Source: Actinomycetota bacterium (GTDB taxonomy: Bacteria > Actinomycetota > Geothermincolia > Geothermincolales > RBG-13-55-18). Taken from it: 64,000 nt of DNA. Made by a program: the position numbers and the translations under genes. The stretch is from NCBI GenBank assembly GCA_040757835.1, contig JBFLWJ010000016.1, forward strand, positions 1 through 64,000, written 5' to 3'. Each line of letters starts with the position of its first letter. Within the stretch, counting starts at the first letter, position 1. Under the pieces are notes generated by a model. The model had not been told where the DNA came from. It made no database searches and saw nothing but the letters and a program-made list of their open reading frames with translations. This document shows positions 17,810 to 27,000 of the stretch, in pieces.

Positions 17810-19360
17810 ATGCAGAGGCTGGTTTTCTGCGGCGACGACATCGTGCGGGTGGAGCTTCCCGAGCATACCCGGGTTATCGAGGCGCCGCCTCCCGTAGCTC
17901 CCCTGGTGGACTACCAGGGCGCGGTGAGGGCGTCGCTGCGTGACCCCCTGGGCTGCTCACCCCTGGCGGAACTGGTGGGCCCGGAGTCCCGGGTGACCAT
18001 CGCCTTCGACGACCCCTGCCTTCCCCTCCCACCCGTGCTGCGCGACCCGCGCGGGCTGGCAGTGGAGGCGGTGCTGGAGGAACTCTTCGCCCTGGGGGTG
18101 AAAAGGGAGCGGGTATCCCTTATCTGCGCCGTGGGGCTGCACCGCAAGTGGACGGAGCGTGAACTCAGGCACGTGCTCGGCAGGCGGGTGTGGGCGGTGA
18201 TGGGGCCGTCGCATATCGCCAACCACGACGCCGAGGATCCGGTGGGCGCCGTGGACCTGGGAAGCACCGCGGAGGGATACCCGGTGGAGGTAAACCGCGC
18301 CCTGCTGGAGTCGAACCTCACCATCTACGTCAACGTCAACTGGACGAGCATGAACGGAGGCTGGAAGAGCTACATGGTGGGGTTGGGCACCTACCGCTCG
18401 ATACGCCCCCACCACAACGCCTCCGTGCTCATAGACGGCGGCACCATCATGGACCCGGGGAGCCACTTCCACGATATCCTGCGCGCACAGGGAAGATACC
18501 TGGCTCGGCATGCGAAGGTGATGAGCGTAGAGACGGTGCTCAACAACCGGGTGTGGCCTGGCCCCCTCGACTCCTACCTCTCCCTGAAGAGGAACGGGGT
18601 GCCGCTCCCCTTCAAGCTGTCCCGTCACTTCCCGCAGGCGGTGAAGTCCGCCGTCTCCTCCGCCCTGCGGAGCGCCTACGCGCCCATGGCCGTCCACGCC
18701 GGCGACCCGGAAGCGGTGCACGATAAAACCCTGGAAGCGCTTTTCCGGCAGCAGAACGTGCGCGTGGAGGGCCAGAGCGACGCCCTCTTCCTGGCCCTGC
18801 CCAACATCTGCCCCTATGCTGCCTTCTCGCGCATGAACCCCCTGCTGGCCATGAACTCCGCCCTTGGTTACGTCTTCAACCTGCACATGCGCAAGCCGGT
18901 GGTGCGCAAGGGAGGGGTGCTGGTGCTCATGCAGCCCTTCCTCCCCGGTTTCCACCAGCGCCACCACCTCCCCTACATCGAGTTCTACGAGAAGGTACTG
19001 GCCGAGACCCGCGACTCGCGGGAGATGGAGGTCCGCTTCGAGGAGGACTTCGCCGACCGCAAAGAGTACATCGAGGCATACCGCCACCACCACGCCTACC
19101 ACGGCGTGCACCCCTTCTACGTCTGGTACTGGGGCGGCCTGGCCATGGAGCACCTGGAGCGGGTCATCGTGGTGGGGGCGAAGAAACGCGAGGTGGTGGA
19201 ACACCTCGGTTTCGAGGCCGCAGATTCGTTGCCGCAAGCGTGGCACATGGCGGCTGAGACCCTGGGGGACGGCTACTCCATCACCCACCTCTCGGTCCCG
19301 CCCATCTTCGCCACCGACGTGGTCTCAGCCCGATTCGCTTTGGAGGAAGCCGTAAGGTAG
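17810..19360 (+). CDS. LarA-like (DUF2088) lactate-racemase family protein
   Basis: 516 residues. The N-terminal domain resembles LarA: a TIAFDDPCLPLPP strand where LarA has DDxTRPTP, followed by AVGLHRKWTE and GPSHIANHDAED, which carry the histidines that in LarA contact the nickel-pincer cofactor or substrate. The C-terminal half is long and rich in His/Tyr. The Thr/Arg of the canonical DDxTRP motif are changed, so racemisation of lactate itself is uncertain; related enzymes act on other 2-hydroxyacids. GGAGGT precedes the ATG. No larB, larC or larE is in the window. Confidence 0.75.
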   Translation: MQRLVFCGDDIVRVELPEHTRVIEAPPPVAPLVDYQGAVRASLRDPLGCSPLAELVGPESRVTIAFDDPCLPLPPVLRDPRGLAVEAVLEELFALGVKRERVSLICAVGLHRKWTERELRHVLGRRVWAVMGPSHIANHDAEDPVGAVDLGSTAEGYPVEVNRALLESNLTIYVNVNWTSMNGGWKSYMVGLGTYRSIRPHHNASVLIDGGTIMDPGSHFHDILRAQGRYLARHAKVMSVETVLNNRVWPGPLDSYLSLKRNGVPLPFKLSRHFPQAVKSAVSSALRSAYAPMAVHAGDPEAVHDKTLEALFRQQNVRVEGQSDALFLALPNICPYAAFSRMNPLLAMNSALGYVFNLHMRKPVVRKGGVLVLMQPFLPGFHQRHHLPYIEFYEKVLAETRDSREMEVRFEEDFADRKEYIEAYRHHHAYHGVHPFYVWYWGGLAMEHLERVIVVGAKKREVVEHLGFEAADSLPQAWHMAAETLGDGYSITHLSVPPIFATDVVSARFALEEAVR

Positions 19361-19404
19361 GACGGGACTCCATCGATCGAGGACTGGGGCGTCCCTCGTC
19401 GCGA

Positions 19405-20087
19405 TCACTCAAAGAACGTGGAATAGATGATCAGGAAGATGATAAGCCACATCAGGCCTATAGCTACCCCTGCGGCGATACGGACCGGCCGTGAATACTG
19501 CTTCCGTTCATGATAATCTTTGCCACTCAACAGGTCCTGCGGGACGATGACCCTACCTCCCCTGACCACTTCACCCGTTACGTTGATCCCGCCTTTCAAG
19601 TGTTGAACAAGGATCCCACTGTGAACACCGGCCCCCAGGGGAATCCCCACCACCCCAACAGAAGAGAGATCAGCGAATACCTCATGCCATTCAGGATACC
19701 GCTCCTCCCGGCGCGAACGAAAAAGACCGGCGAAACCCTCCTGAACGTCACGATAAGCAGGGAACAGCAGTACTGGAAGACCACGAACTTGCCGCCTTGC
19801 TTCAATTCCTGTCTCAGCTGGCCTTCGGAGATCCCTTCGATCCCGACCACGCCCGGGATCCTAATGAGGGCTTTGTCTTCTCTGAACTCAGGCATTGGAG
19901 CATATGCACCGTCCTCTCTGCCCGTGTCCGGTGGCACCGGTATACGCTGATGCTTCAGGCTCGTTTTGGCGGTGGCTTCATCCCCGCTGCCGGCAGAGGG
20001 CACACTTGCGCCGAAAGGCTGATAGCACAGGGAACAGAAGGAGGCGCCATCGGAATTCTCGGAACCGCATTTGGGACATAGCTGCAT
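19405..20087 (-). pseudogene. Zinc-ribbon membrane protein with a frameshift
   Basis: The first frame (from ATG 20087, with GGAGG five to six bases upstream) encodes a zinc ribbon (CPKCGSENSDGASFCSLC), a linker, and a hydrophobic domain with LLLGWWGFPWGP, a motif typical of small zinc-ribbon membrane proteins. It ends prematurely at 19596 after GSLFNT. The natural continuation (KGGINVTGEVV, then a final TM helix) is in the next frame and runs to 19405. One missing base near 19597-19605 explains this. It could be a real mutation or a sequencing error. Confidence 0.75.
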
Positions 20088-20256
20088 GTTTACCTCCATA
20101 TACTCTCCCTGCACGAGATCATCCAATACTAGGATGGAACGACAGGCGATGCAAGCTTGAGACTTTCTCCGTAAACCGACATTGCGTCGAATAATGTTCG
20201 CATGGTAATATCCTTGCATCAAACCGAGGCTGTGTCGGAAAACAGGGGGAGTCGCC

Positions 20257-21078
20257 ATGATCATCAGGCACAAAGGACGCGGCAAGAGGAGTTTCGACTT
20301 TATACTCAGCCAGTATAAACACAAGGACTTCGTGTTCAAACTCACCAATTATCCTATCCTCAAGCAACTGGGCCACCGTGCGATGAACTCGGATAATACA
20401 ACCCTCACTTACATACCGGTGTATGAGAACATGGAACTGCCCACCGGGGCCGCCGCCCCGACCTCGATAATCGAGCATTTCATCCGCAACGCGAGCCACC
20501 GCCTCATCCTGTCGCGCTGTCCCTGCCGCAGCGGCAATGACTGCCAGGACTTCGATCCCTCCTTCGGCTGTACCTTCCTGGGCCCGGCGGTGCAATACGT
20601 CAATCCCGAGGTCGGGCGCCTGGTGAGCATGGAGGAAGCCCTGGAGCACCTGCACCAGGCAACGGAGGCGGGCCTCGTCTCCTGCGTGGGAAAGTTCAAG
20701 GGTGACGCCATCATGCTCGGCGTACAGAGGGACCACCACGACCTCATGACCATCTGCCACTGCTGCCCGTGCTGCTGTATCTCCACCAGCATACCACTAG
20801 CGTCTCGCGAGGCGCGCGACATCTTGGTGAAGATGGAAGGTCTTTCCATCACCGTAGATGAGGAGAAATGCAACGGCTGCGGCAAGTGCGTGAAGGCGTG
20901 CATCTTCAAGCAGATGGAGCTGGTGAACAAGAAGGCGGTCATCGGCGAGGAGTGCAAGGGCTGCGGCCGCTGCGCCATGGTCTGCAAGCAGGAGGCCATC
21001 AGCATCCGCATCGACGACCCGAGCTTCATCGACGCCTGCATCGAGCGCATCAGCACCAAGGTGAACATCGGCTCCTGA
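20257..21078 (+). CDS. 4Fe-4S ferredoxin-type protein with extra N-terminal cysteine region
   Basis: 273 residues. The C-terminus holds two 4Fe-4S motifs, CNGCGKCVKAC and CKGCGRCAMVC, each ending before the usual hydrophobic residue. The N-terminal 200 residues carry further clustered cysteines (CPCRSGNDC and CHCCPCCC), suggesting an additional metal site. Proteins of this architecture are common in anaerobes as putative electron carriers or maturation factors; the partner is unknown. GGGGAG precedes the ATG at 20257. It is divergent from the frameshifted zinc-ribbon gene. Confidence 0.8.
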   Translation: MIIRHKGRGKRSFDFILSQYKHKDFVFKLTNYPILKQLGHRAMNSDNTTLTYIPVYENMELPTGAAAPTSIIEHFIRNASHRLILSRCPCRSGNDCQDFDPSFGCTFLGPAVQYVNPEVGRLVSMEEALEHLHQATEAGLVSCVGKFKGDAIMLGVQRDHHDLMTICHCCPCCCISTSIPLASREARDILVKMEGLSITVDEEKCNGCGKCVKACIFKQMELVNKKAVIGEECKGCGRCAMVCKQEAISIRIDDPSFIDACIERISTKVNIGS

Positions 21079-21871
21079 GGGCGAGAAAGCGCTTGATGCC
21101 CCGCAGGAACGGGGAGACTAAAACATTTAAAGGGCAGGCAGAATCGCCATCTGCTTTACAGAATAAATATTATCGGCATAGCTTGCTTTGCTGGGAATAT
21201 TATGATAAATGGCTTTCAGCCGCATTGAGTGGATGAGATTTGCGCGGGTCCGCCTGGTGGCAGAAATTCCTGCAGATTCACCGATGTCTCTGGCCCTTGC
21301 CAGGCTCGCCTGCGGATCCGGCGCCGGCCTCACTTGCGAAAAGTGGACACCCGATTTCGGCGAAAAGGCGACAATCTAAGTCGTCGCTCTCTACCGCCAC
21401 CTGTAGGATTTTGTATAGAGGGTCTCCCCCGCCGGTGAGATCTCAGCGCCCCTCCCCTATCGCTGGCGCTGAAAAATGCCCCGGGCAAAACCCCTTACCC
21501 GGCTGGAATCGGCCCTTAGAAGGCCTCTCAGAGCGCCGGATTTTGGCCCTTTGGGGCAAGAGCAGCTGGGGCCCGGATTTCGGTGTTTTTTCCCCTGTTT
21601 ATGTATCCCCTCTTATCCTGCCAGCGGAAAGAGCCACGCTTTTCGCCGACTGGTTCCCCTCCCCCGCCGGCATGAGTAAGTCGCCCCCGCGGGGGCTCCC
21701 CTCTGGCAGCCGGGCCTTGCGGACCCGGATCTCCCCCATGCGGCCGCGGCCGCGCGCTCAATTTCAATACAAAAAGAGTCCGGAAGAGCCCCCTGTAGTA
21801 TTTTCTTAACTTAAACCCTCAATTTGCGCCTGGCCGTGGCAGGCGTTTATGCAGGATATAAAAGTGATGTC
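21079..21871. other. 793-bp region without a recognisable gene
   Basis: No convincing coding sequence. A 189-codon open frame on the plus strand (21240-21809) is Pro/Arg/Ser-rich, lacks a ribosome site and looks like random GC-rich sequence. Pyrimidine-rich stretches and several short GC palindromes are present, but nothing I can name. The region sits directly before the insertion sequence. Confidence 0.5.
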
Positions 21872-23242
21872 ATGAAAAGGTAGCCTCCCGTGCTACTCTC
21901 TTTCTGTCGGGAAGGAGCGTAGCAGTGAAAGGAGGCTGATTCCCATGCTACACGCGGGGATGGACATGCACAAGCGATTCTCGGTAGTGACTGTTGTAGA
22001 TGATGATGGCAAGGAAGTGGTCGCGGGGCGAAAGTTAGAGAACCAGGAGGAAGAGCACCTGGCCTTCTTCAAGGGATTGGGCGAAGAAGCAAGGGTGGTG
22101 CTTGAGGCGGGGCAAAACTGGATGTGGATGTGCGACCTCTTAGATGACTGCGGGATAGAGAACATCCTCTGCCACCCCTTGAAGACCAAGGCCATCGCCA
22201 CCGCCAAGATAAAGACGGACAAGCTGGACTCACGTATACTCTCCCAGCTCCTGCGGGCAGACTTCATCCCCCAATCCTACAAGCCGCAGGCGCAGATTAG
22301 GGACTTGAGGGAACTCATGCGTTACCGCGCCTTCCTGGTGCGGGAGAGGACCAAGACCAAGAACGCCGTCCACGCCCTGCTCATCAGAGGCAACATCCAG
22401 CACCCATACAGCGATCTCTTCGGCCGGGCCGGGCTCGCCTACCTTGAGGGTCTTGAGCTCCTGCCGCAGAAGAGGTTCCTGCTGGACGGATATCTCAGGG
22501 TGCTCGCAGACCTCACGCGGGAGATATCCCGGGCGGATAAGAGGATCTCGGGGGAGTACAAGGCCTCGGGTGAGGCGAGGTTGCTCGCGACCATGCCCGG
22601 GGTGGGCTCCCTGCTCTCCCTCTTCATCCTCTCCGAGATCGGGGATATATCGAGGTTTCATAGTGCGAAGCAGCTATCCTCGCACGCCGGGCTGGTGCCC
22701 TCCACTAGTCAGTCGGGGGGGACGGTACGGCATGGCAGGATAACCAGGCAGGGCTCCCCCTGGCTCCGCTGGGCCCTGGTGGAGGCCGCCATCCATGCCT
22801 CTCGCTACCCGGGCCCCTTGCGGGACCACTACCTCCGGCTGCAGCGAAGGAATGGGAACAAGATAGCCCGGGTGGCGGTGGCGAGGAAGATGTCCACCTA
22901 CGTGTTCCACATGCTCACCGAGGGCAAGACCTACGAGGAGGTAATCTCTCATCTAAAGAGCGATCTGGGGTGAGCCCGTAAAATAGGCTGGGCATTGTAA
23001 AAGCCCGTAATTGTGTGATTGAGCAGCTCCGGTTCGCATAGACATAATGTGCTTGAAAGCACGGATAGATGCATGAACTGTATTCGCTCAAATGACAGGA
23101 GAGAATTCTCCGAGCAAGAAGAAAGAGGTGGCTTGACGGCGGCTACCTTTTCATAGATGCATGAACTGTATTCGCTCAAATGACAGGAGAGAATTCTCCG
23201 AGCAAGAAGAAAGAGGTGGCTTGACGGCGGCTACCTTTTCAT
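21872..23242 (+). mobile_element. IS110-family insertion sequence (IS1111-like ends)
   Basis: A single DEDD-type transposase gene is bounded by a 14-bp perfect inverted repeat: ATGAAAAGGTAGCC at 21872-21885 and GGCTACCTTTTCAT at 23229-23242. A second copy of the right end is at 23141-23154. Inverted repeats near the ends point to the IS1111 subgroup, in which the guide (bridge/seek) RNA is known to lie downstream of the transposase. No target duplication is seen, as expected for this family. Confidence 0.8.
21945..22973 (+). CDS. IS110-family transposase
   Basis: 342 residues, normal for the family. The N-terminal RuvC-like DEDD domain shows GMDMHKRFSVV (first Asp), EAGQNW (Glu) and KTDKLDSRIL (two Asp). 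The C-terminal domain shows MPGVGSLLSLFILSEIGD, then LVPSTSQSGG with the serine region that acts as nucleophile in this family, and RWALVEAA. It appears intact and should catalyse RNA-guided excision and insertion together with an element-encoded RNA. AAAGGAGG lies just upstream of the ATG. Confidence 0.95.
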   Translation: MLHAGMDMHKRFSVVTVVDDDGKEVVAGRKLENQEEEHLAFFKGLGEEARVVLEAGQNWMWMCDLLDDCGIENILCHPLKTKAIATAKIKTDKLDSRILSQLLRADFIPQSYKPQAQIRDLRELMRYRAFLVRERTKTKNAVHALLIRGNIQHPYSDLFGRAGLAYLEGLELLPQKRFLLDGYLRVLADLTREISRADKRISGEYKASGEARLLATMPGVGSLLSLFILSEIGDISRFHSAKQLSSHAGLVPSTSQSGGTVRHGRITRQGSPWLRWALVEAAIHASRYPGPLRDHYLRLQRRNGNKIARVAVARKMSTYVFHMLTEGKTYEEVISHLKSDLG

Positions 23243-23248
23243 AGATGC
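23065..23248. repeat. 88-bp tandem duplication of the IS right end
   Basis: Two exact 88-bp units (23065-23152 and 23153-23240) are followed by the first 8 bases of a third. Each contains one copy of the right inverted repeat. The upstream 5' flank (CACGG) differs from the unit end. Confidence 0.9.
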
Positions 23249-23350
23249 CTATTTTGAAGGCAGTTTAGAAAAGAGGCGGTTTTCTGGAACTGGCAATCGT
23301 AAGGAGCGAGCTGTATTACTAAAGCTAGCAGGAAACGGCTCCCTCCCTTT

Positions 23351-23611
23351 TCAGACCCATTTTTGCCTGGTTCGTTCGGGATCATTGCCGGATACGTTTA
23401 CCTTATCTGGTGCTGCCCTTTTCTCCGGCTTCTTGCTCGGGGAAGGATAATCGGTAGGTCTTTGGTTTCTAGCTTTCGATACTACCGCAGATTTCCCGGC
23501 CTTGCTCTTTCCCTTGCCTGTCAACCTGGAGATGAGATATACGGCAAGGAGGATAATCAGTACTACCCCGACTATTCCTCCTGCGGCCTGTCCGAACTCA
23601 TAAGCGTCCAC
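23351..23611 (-). CDS. Small single-TM protein downstream of RHS immunity gene
   Basis: About 86 residues: a short acidic N-terminus, one transmembrane helix (GIVGVVLIILLAVYLI), then a basic Lys/Pro-rich cytoplasmic tail. The GTG at 23611 is preceded by GGGAGG, which is better supported than the TTG six codons upstream. It is the third gene of the RHS-immunity series on the minus strand. The function is unknown; it may be an accessory or second immunity protein. Confidence 0.5.
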   Translation of the reverse strand: MDAYEFGQAAGGIVGVVLIILLAVYLISRLTGKGKSKAGKSAVVSKARNQRPTDYPSPSKKPEKRAAPDKVNVSGNDPERTRQKWV

Positions 23612-23724
23612 GCAGCCTCCCTCTCCCAAACGTTTTATTCGCTAATTGAACAGCTCTTTGTGAGATTATGCACAATCGATCAAGAAATCAGCAGCTATTT
23701 GACGGCTGACCATCATATCTCAAT

Positions 23725-23982
23725 CTATTTGTATACAGCTTTCTCTAACCATGAAATAAGACTTTCTAAAGTATCTCTCTCTTCGATTGTCAAGTTAGCG
23801 TTTGGACTCTCCCTTATCCTAACTAGTGCATCAATCAGCCGCCACCAGTCATCTGTTAAGCCCGTCAACATCGGCCACCCTTGGCGTAAATATCTTAAGG
23901 ACACCTCAGAATCTCTCTTGCTCCATGATTCAGTCAAAGTGTCAATTGCATGCTTCAACTCTTCAAAGCTGTCTATTTCCAT
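23725..23982 (-). CDS. Candidate immunity protein for the RHS toxin
   Basis: 85 residues, acidic, predicted all-helical (MEIDSFEELKHAIDTL, WWRLIDALVRIRE, ERDTLESLISWLEKA), with no signal or TM segment, so cytosolic. It starts 25 bp after the RHS stop codon on the same strand, with AGGAAA upstream, exactly where polymorphic toxin loci place the immunity gene. No named immunity family was recognised. The assignment rests on position and size. Confidence 0.6.
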   Translation of the reverse strand: MEIDSFEELKHAIDTLTESWSKRDSEVSLRYLRQGWPMLTGLTDDWWRLIDALVRIRESPNANLTIEERDTLESLISWLEKAVYK

Positions 23983-24007
23983 TATTTATCACTTTCCTGT
24001 GTACACT

Positions 24008-27000
24008 TTAATTAGGCGTAACAACCGGTTGGCCATTAATCCATACCTCATGTACGACAACATCTCCCGGGTTAACAACAACCTCTGGAACACCGCCAAT
24101 ATTAGTGCCATATGGCGGTGCAGTCCTTGTAACAAAAGGTGCACCTGGGTTGGGTTTTCCAGATATAACGAAATCATAGTCGCTAACAGTAGCCCCGTAT
24201 TTGTTCATATATCCAGGAGTGTTGATTGGATTCTCTGGAGCCCAGAATTGCCCCCTGGGTCCATATGATCCTCCTTCGAATGAACCCGCCCGATATATCT
24301 TACCACCACTCATCACATCTTGTCGCAGGTTCAGAGATTGCTCCGACATCTCTTGATATGCAAGACCACGTGGTGTTTCGATCGAAATATCGTCTAGATT
24401 ATCTCCCCACCCTATATATCCCCCCTCGCCGCTGAAGGCGGAGGTGAGCCTTGAGCCCAGGGCGCTTCCCGAGAACTTGTCAGAGATCGCGGCCCAGGCC
24501 TTGCTGAGGGCAGGGGAGGCGTAGTTGCTCCAGAGGTATTTGAGCCCCGCCGACATGGCAATGCCGGTCTCGATGCTGCCGGTGATCTCCCCTATGCCCA
24601 TGGCGTAGGCATAGGGGTCGCGCGCGGCCAGCTCGAAGTCGGTGATCTTATTCCAGGAGTCCACGAACCCTTGCTTGATACCGGAGAAGAACTCACTGAG
24701 GCTTATCTTGCCCGTTGCCAGGTCATAGATGCCGGTTGCCGTGCCCTTTACGGTGTTGTAGGCACCTTTGCCCAGTCCCACCACGAATCCCTTGGCGGCG
24801 GCGGGTGCTTTCTTTATCCCCTCCCATAGATTGGAGTGATGGTACCATTTAGTCTCGTTATAGACGCTGTGCAAGGCTTTTCGCACGCCCCCTACTATCG
24901 CCTTGCCCCCGGACTTTATCCCTTCCCACACGTCGCTGAAGAAACCGCCGACCTTCTGCCACCAGCTTCTCTTGGGTTTGTCCTTCTTCTCGTTGGTCTT
25001 CTGTGCATGCTTGTCGCGGTTGCTTGAGCTGCCAAATACAACAGTGGTTACTGCTGCAACGCCTTCCTCGACCCATTCGCTGATTGTATCCATGAAACTG
25101 TCATCGTCGTCGTCCGTTCCCAGGGGGTCGAGCGAGTTCATCGGATCGTCTTCGCAGTAGAGGTATGGGTTGAGGGAAAGCGGCTCGTCCGTATAGCCGG
25201 GCAAGGGGTCTACCGAGAGGAACCTCGCCAGTTCGGGTGAGTACCAGCGGGCGCCCATCCAGACGAGGCCGGAGGCGGGGTCGGTATAGTCCTCCTGGTA
25301 TCCCAGGGAGGAGTCGAGATCGCTATTCGCCAAGGGGTTCCCGTAGGGGTCATATACCAGGGCACCGGTGAGGCTCCCCTGGCTGCCCAGGGTGAAGGAC
25401 ACGTCGGTGTGAGGGTTGAGGCCTAAGTAGGAGATGGTGCCTCCCTTGTCCTGGGCGAGGTGGGTACCTGAGGGCGAGAGGGCATAGGTGGTCGTTGCGT
25501 TCCCCGCCCCGTCGGTCTCCTGGGCTTGGGAGAGGGAAGTGCCGTCGTAGCGGAAGGCGCGCTCTGTGGCTTCGCCTACCTTTCTTTCCGTGAGCCTTCC
25601 CAGGGGGTCGTAGCTGAAGGAGACCGTTCCTGTGGTCCCGCTAGTTGTGACCAGGCGGTCGAAGCCGTCGTAGGTCATGGTCTCCGTGCCCTTCTGGATG
25701 AGGTTGCCGAAGGGGTCGTATACGTATGTGCTGTCTGGGCCCGATGCTATTTGGTTTGCGGCATCGTAGGTATAGGTTTCGGTCACGGCAGCGGTTTCCC
25801 TGGTTACGAGGTTTCCACACTCGTCATATACGTAGCTCATGTCGTTATCCTCTCCCGGGGCGTTGAAACCCTTGAGCCGGCCCATACCGTCGTATTCGTA
25901 GTGGTAATTGCCGTTGAGAGCGGCGTAGCTGCCCGAGAGGGTCACATCCATATCAGACCTCTGGCCCCGGTCATTGTAGGCGTAGTCGTAGGAGGCCTGC
26001 GGGGTACCCGCCCCCGAGTAGGCGGTCTGGGTCGCGGTGAGGCCCTCCCCGTAGTAGGTGTAGTCTATATGTCCCCCGGAGCTGGGGAGGTCCACTTGGG
26101 TGAGGCGAGAGTCAGCATCCCATGAGAAGGCGTAGGTGCCTCCCTGCGCGGGCGCGGAGGCTTGCGTGAGCCGGCCGGAGATGTCGTAGGTATAGCTTGA
26201 GGTGAGCTCCACGTTGCTCCCCCCCTCCGCATAGGAGAGGGTGCGTGATTCTATCTCGCCCGAGTCCAGGTAGGAGTAGGAGGTGGAGTAGCTGCCTGCT
26301 GCTCCCCCGAGTGCGCTGGAGACGGAGGATATGCGCCCCGAGGCGTCGTAGGCCAGATCCAGGCTGCGATCCTCAATATCCACCCCGCCAGCCACCCTAT
26401 ATATTGCTTCGGTAGTGTTGTTTGCGTGGTCGTAGGCGTAAGCTATCTCGTCTTTTGTGGTAGTGCCATCAGAAGCTTTTTCGGCCGTAAGCCTGCCCCT
26501 CCCGTCGTAGGTGTAGGAGATGGCGCGGTCGGGAACCGCAGGCGCGGGAGGTTCGGGATCGATGGTTACGTATGTATGGTTCGCCGTCTCTCCATATTTC
26601 GTGTAGGTGAAACTCTCGCTCCTACCTAGGGGGTCGGTCTTGCCTGTGAGCCAGCCGCAGCCATCGTATGTGTAGGAGGTGGTGTTCATTTTTGCGTCTG
26701 TCTGGGAGACGAGGTTGCCGGTAAGGTCCACCTCGTAAGTGGTCACCGCATCCGGTGCGCCAGGTGCCGTATAAACGCCCTCCGTCCCCGTCCAGGGAAC
26801 GGACCACTGCTCCACCTGCCTGAGTTGCGAGAGGCCATCGTAGGTGTAGCGGGTTGTGTCGGGGTCGGTATCTCCCTCGAAGGTATGGGTCTTCCTAGAG
26901 AGGGCGTCGTAGGCCCAGGAGGTCACAATGCTCGTGCTGCCATCGTGAGGCAGGGCCTGGTGCCTTAGGCGGGACAGGGTGTCGTAGGTATAAGTAGTAG

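Noticed and set aside
21240..21809. 189-codon open frame before the insertion sequence
   Set aside because: Pro/Arg/Ser-rich with no ribosome site and no recognisable motif; typical of chance open frames in GC-rich DNA.
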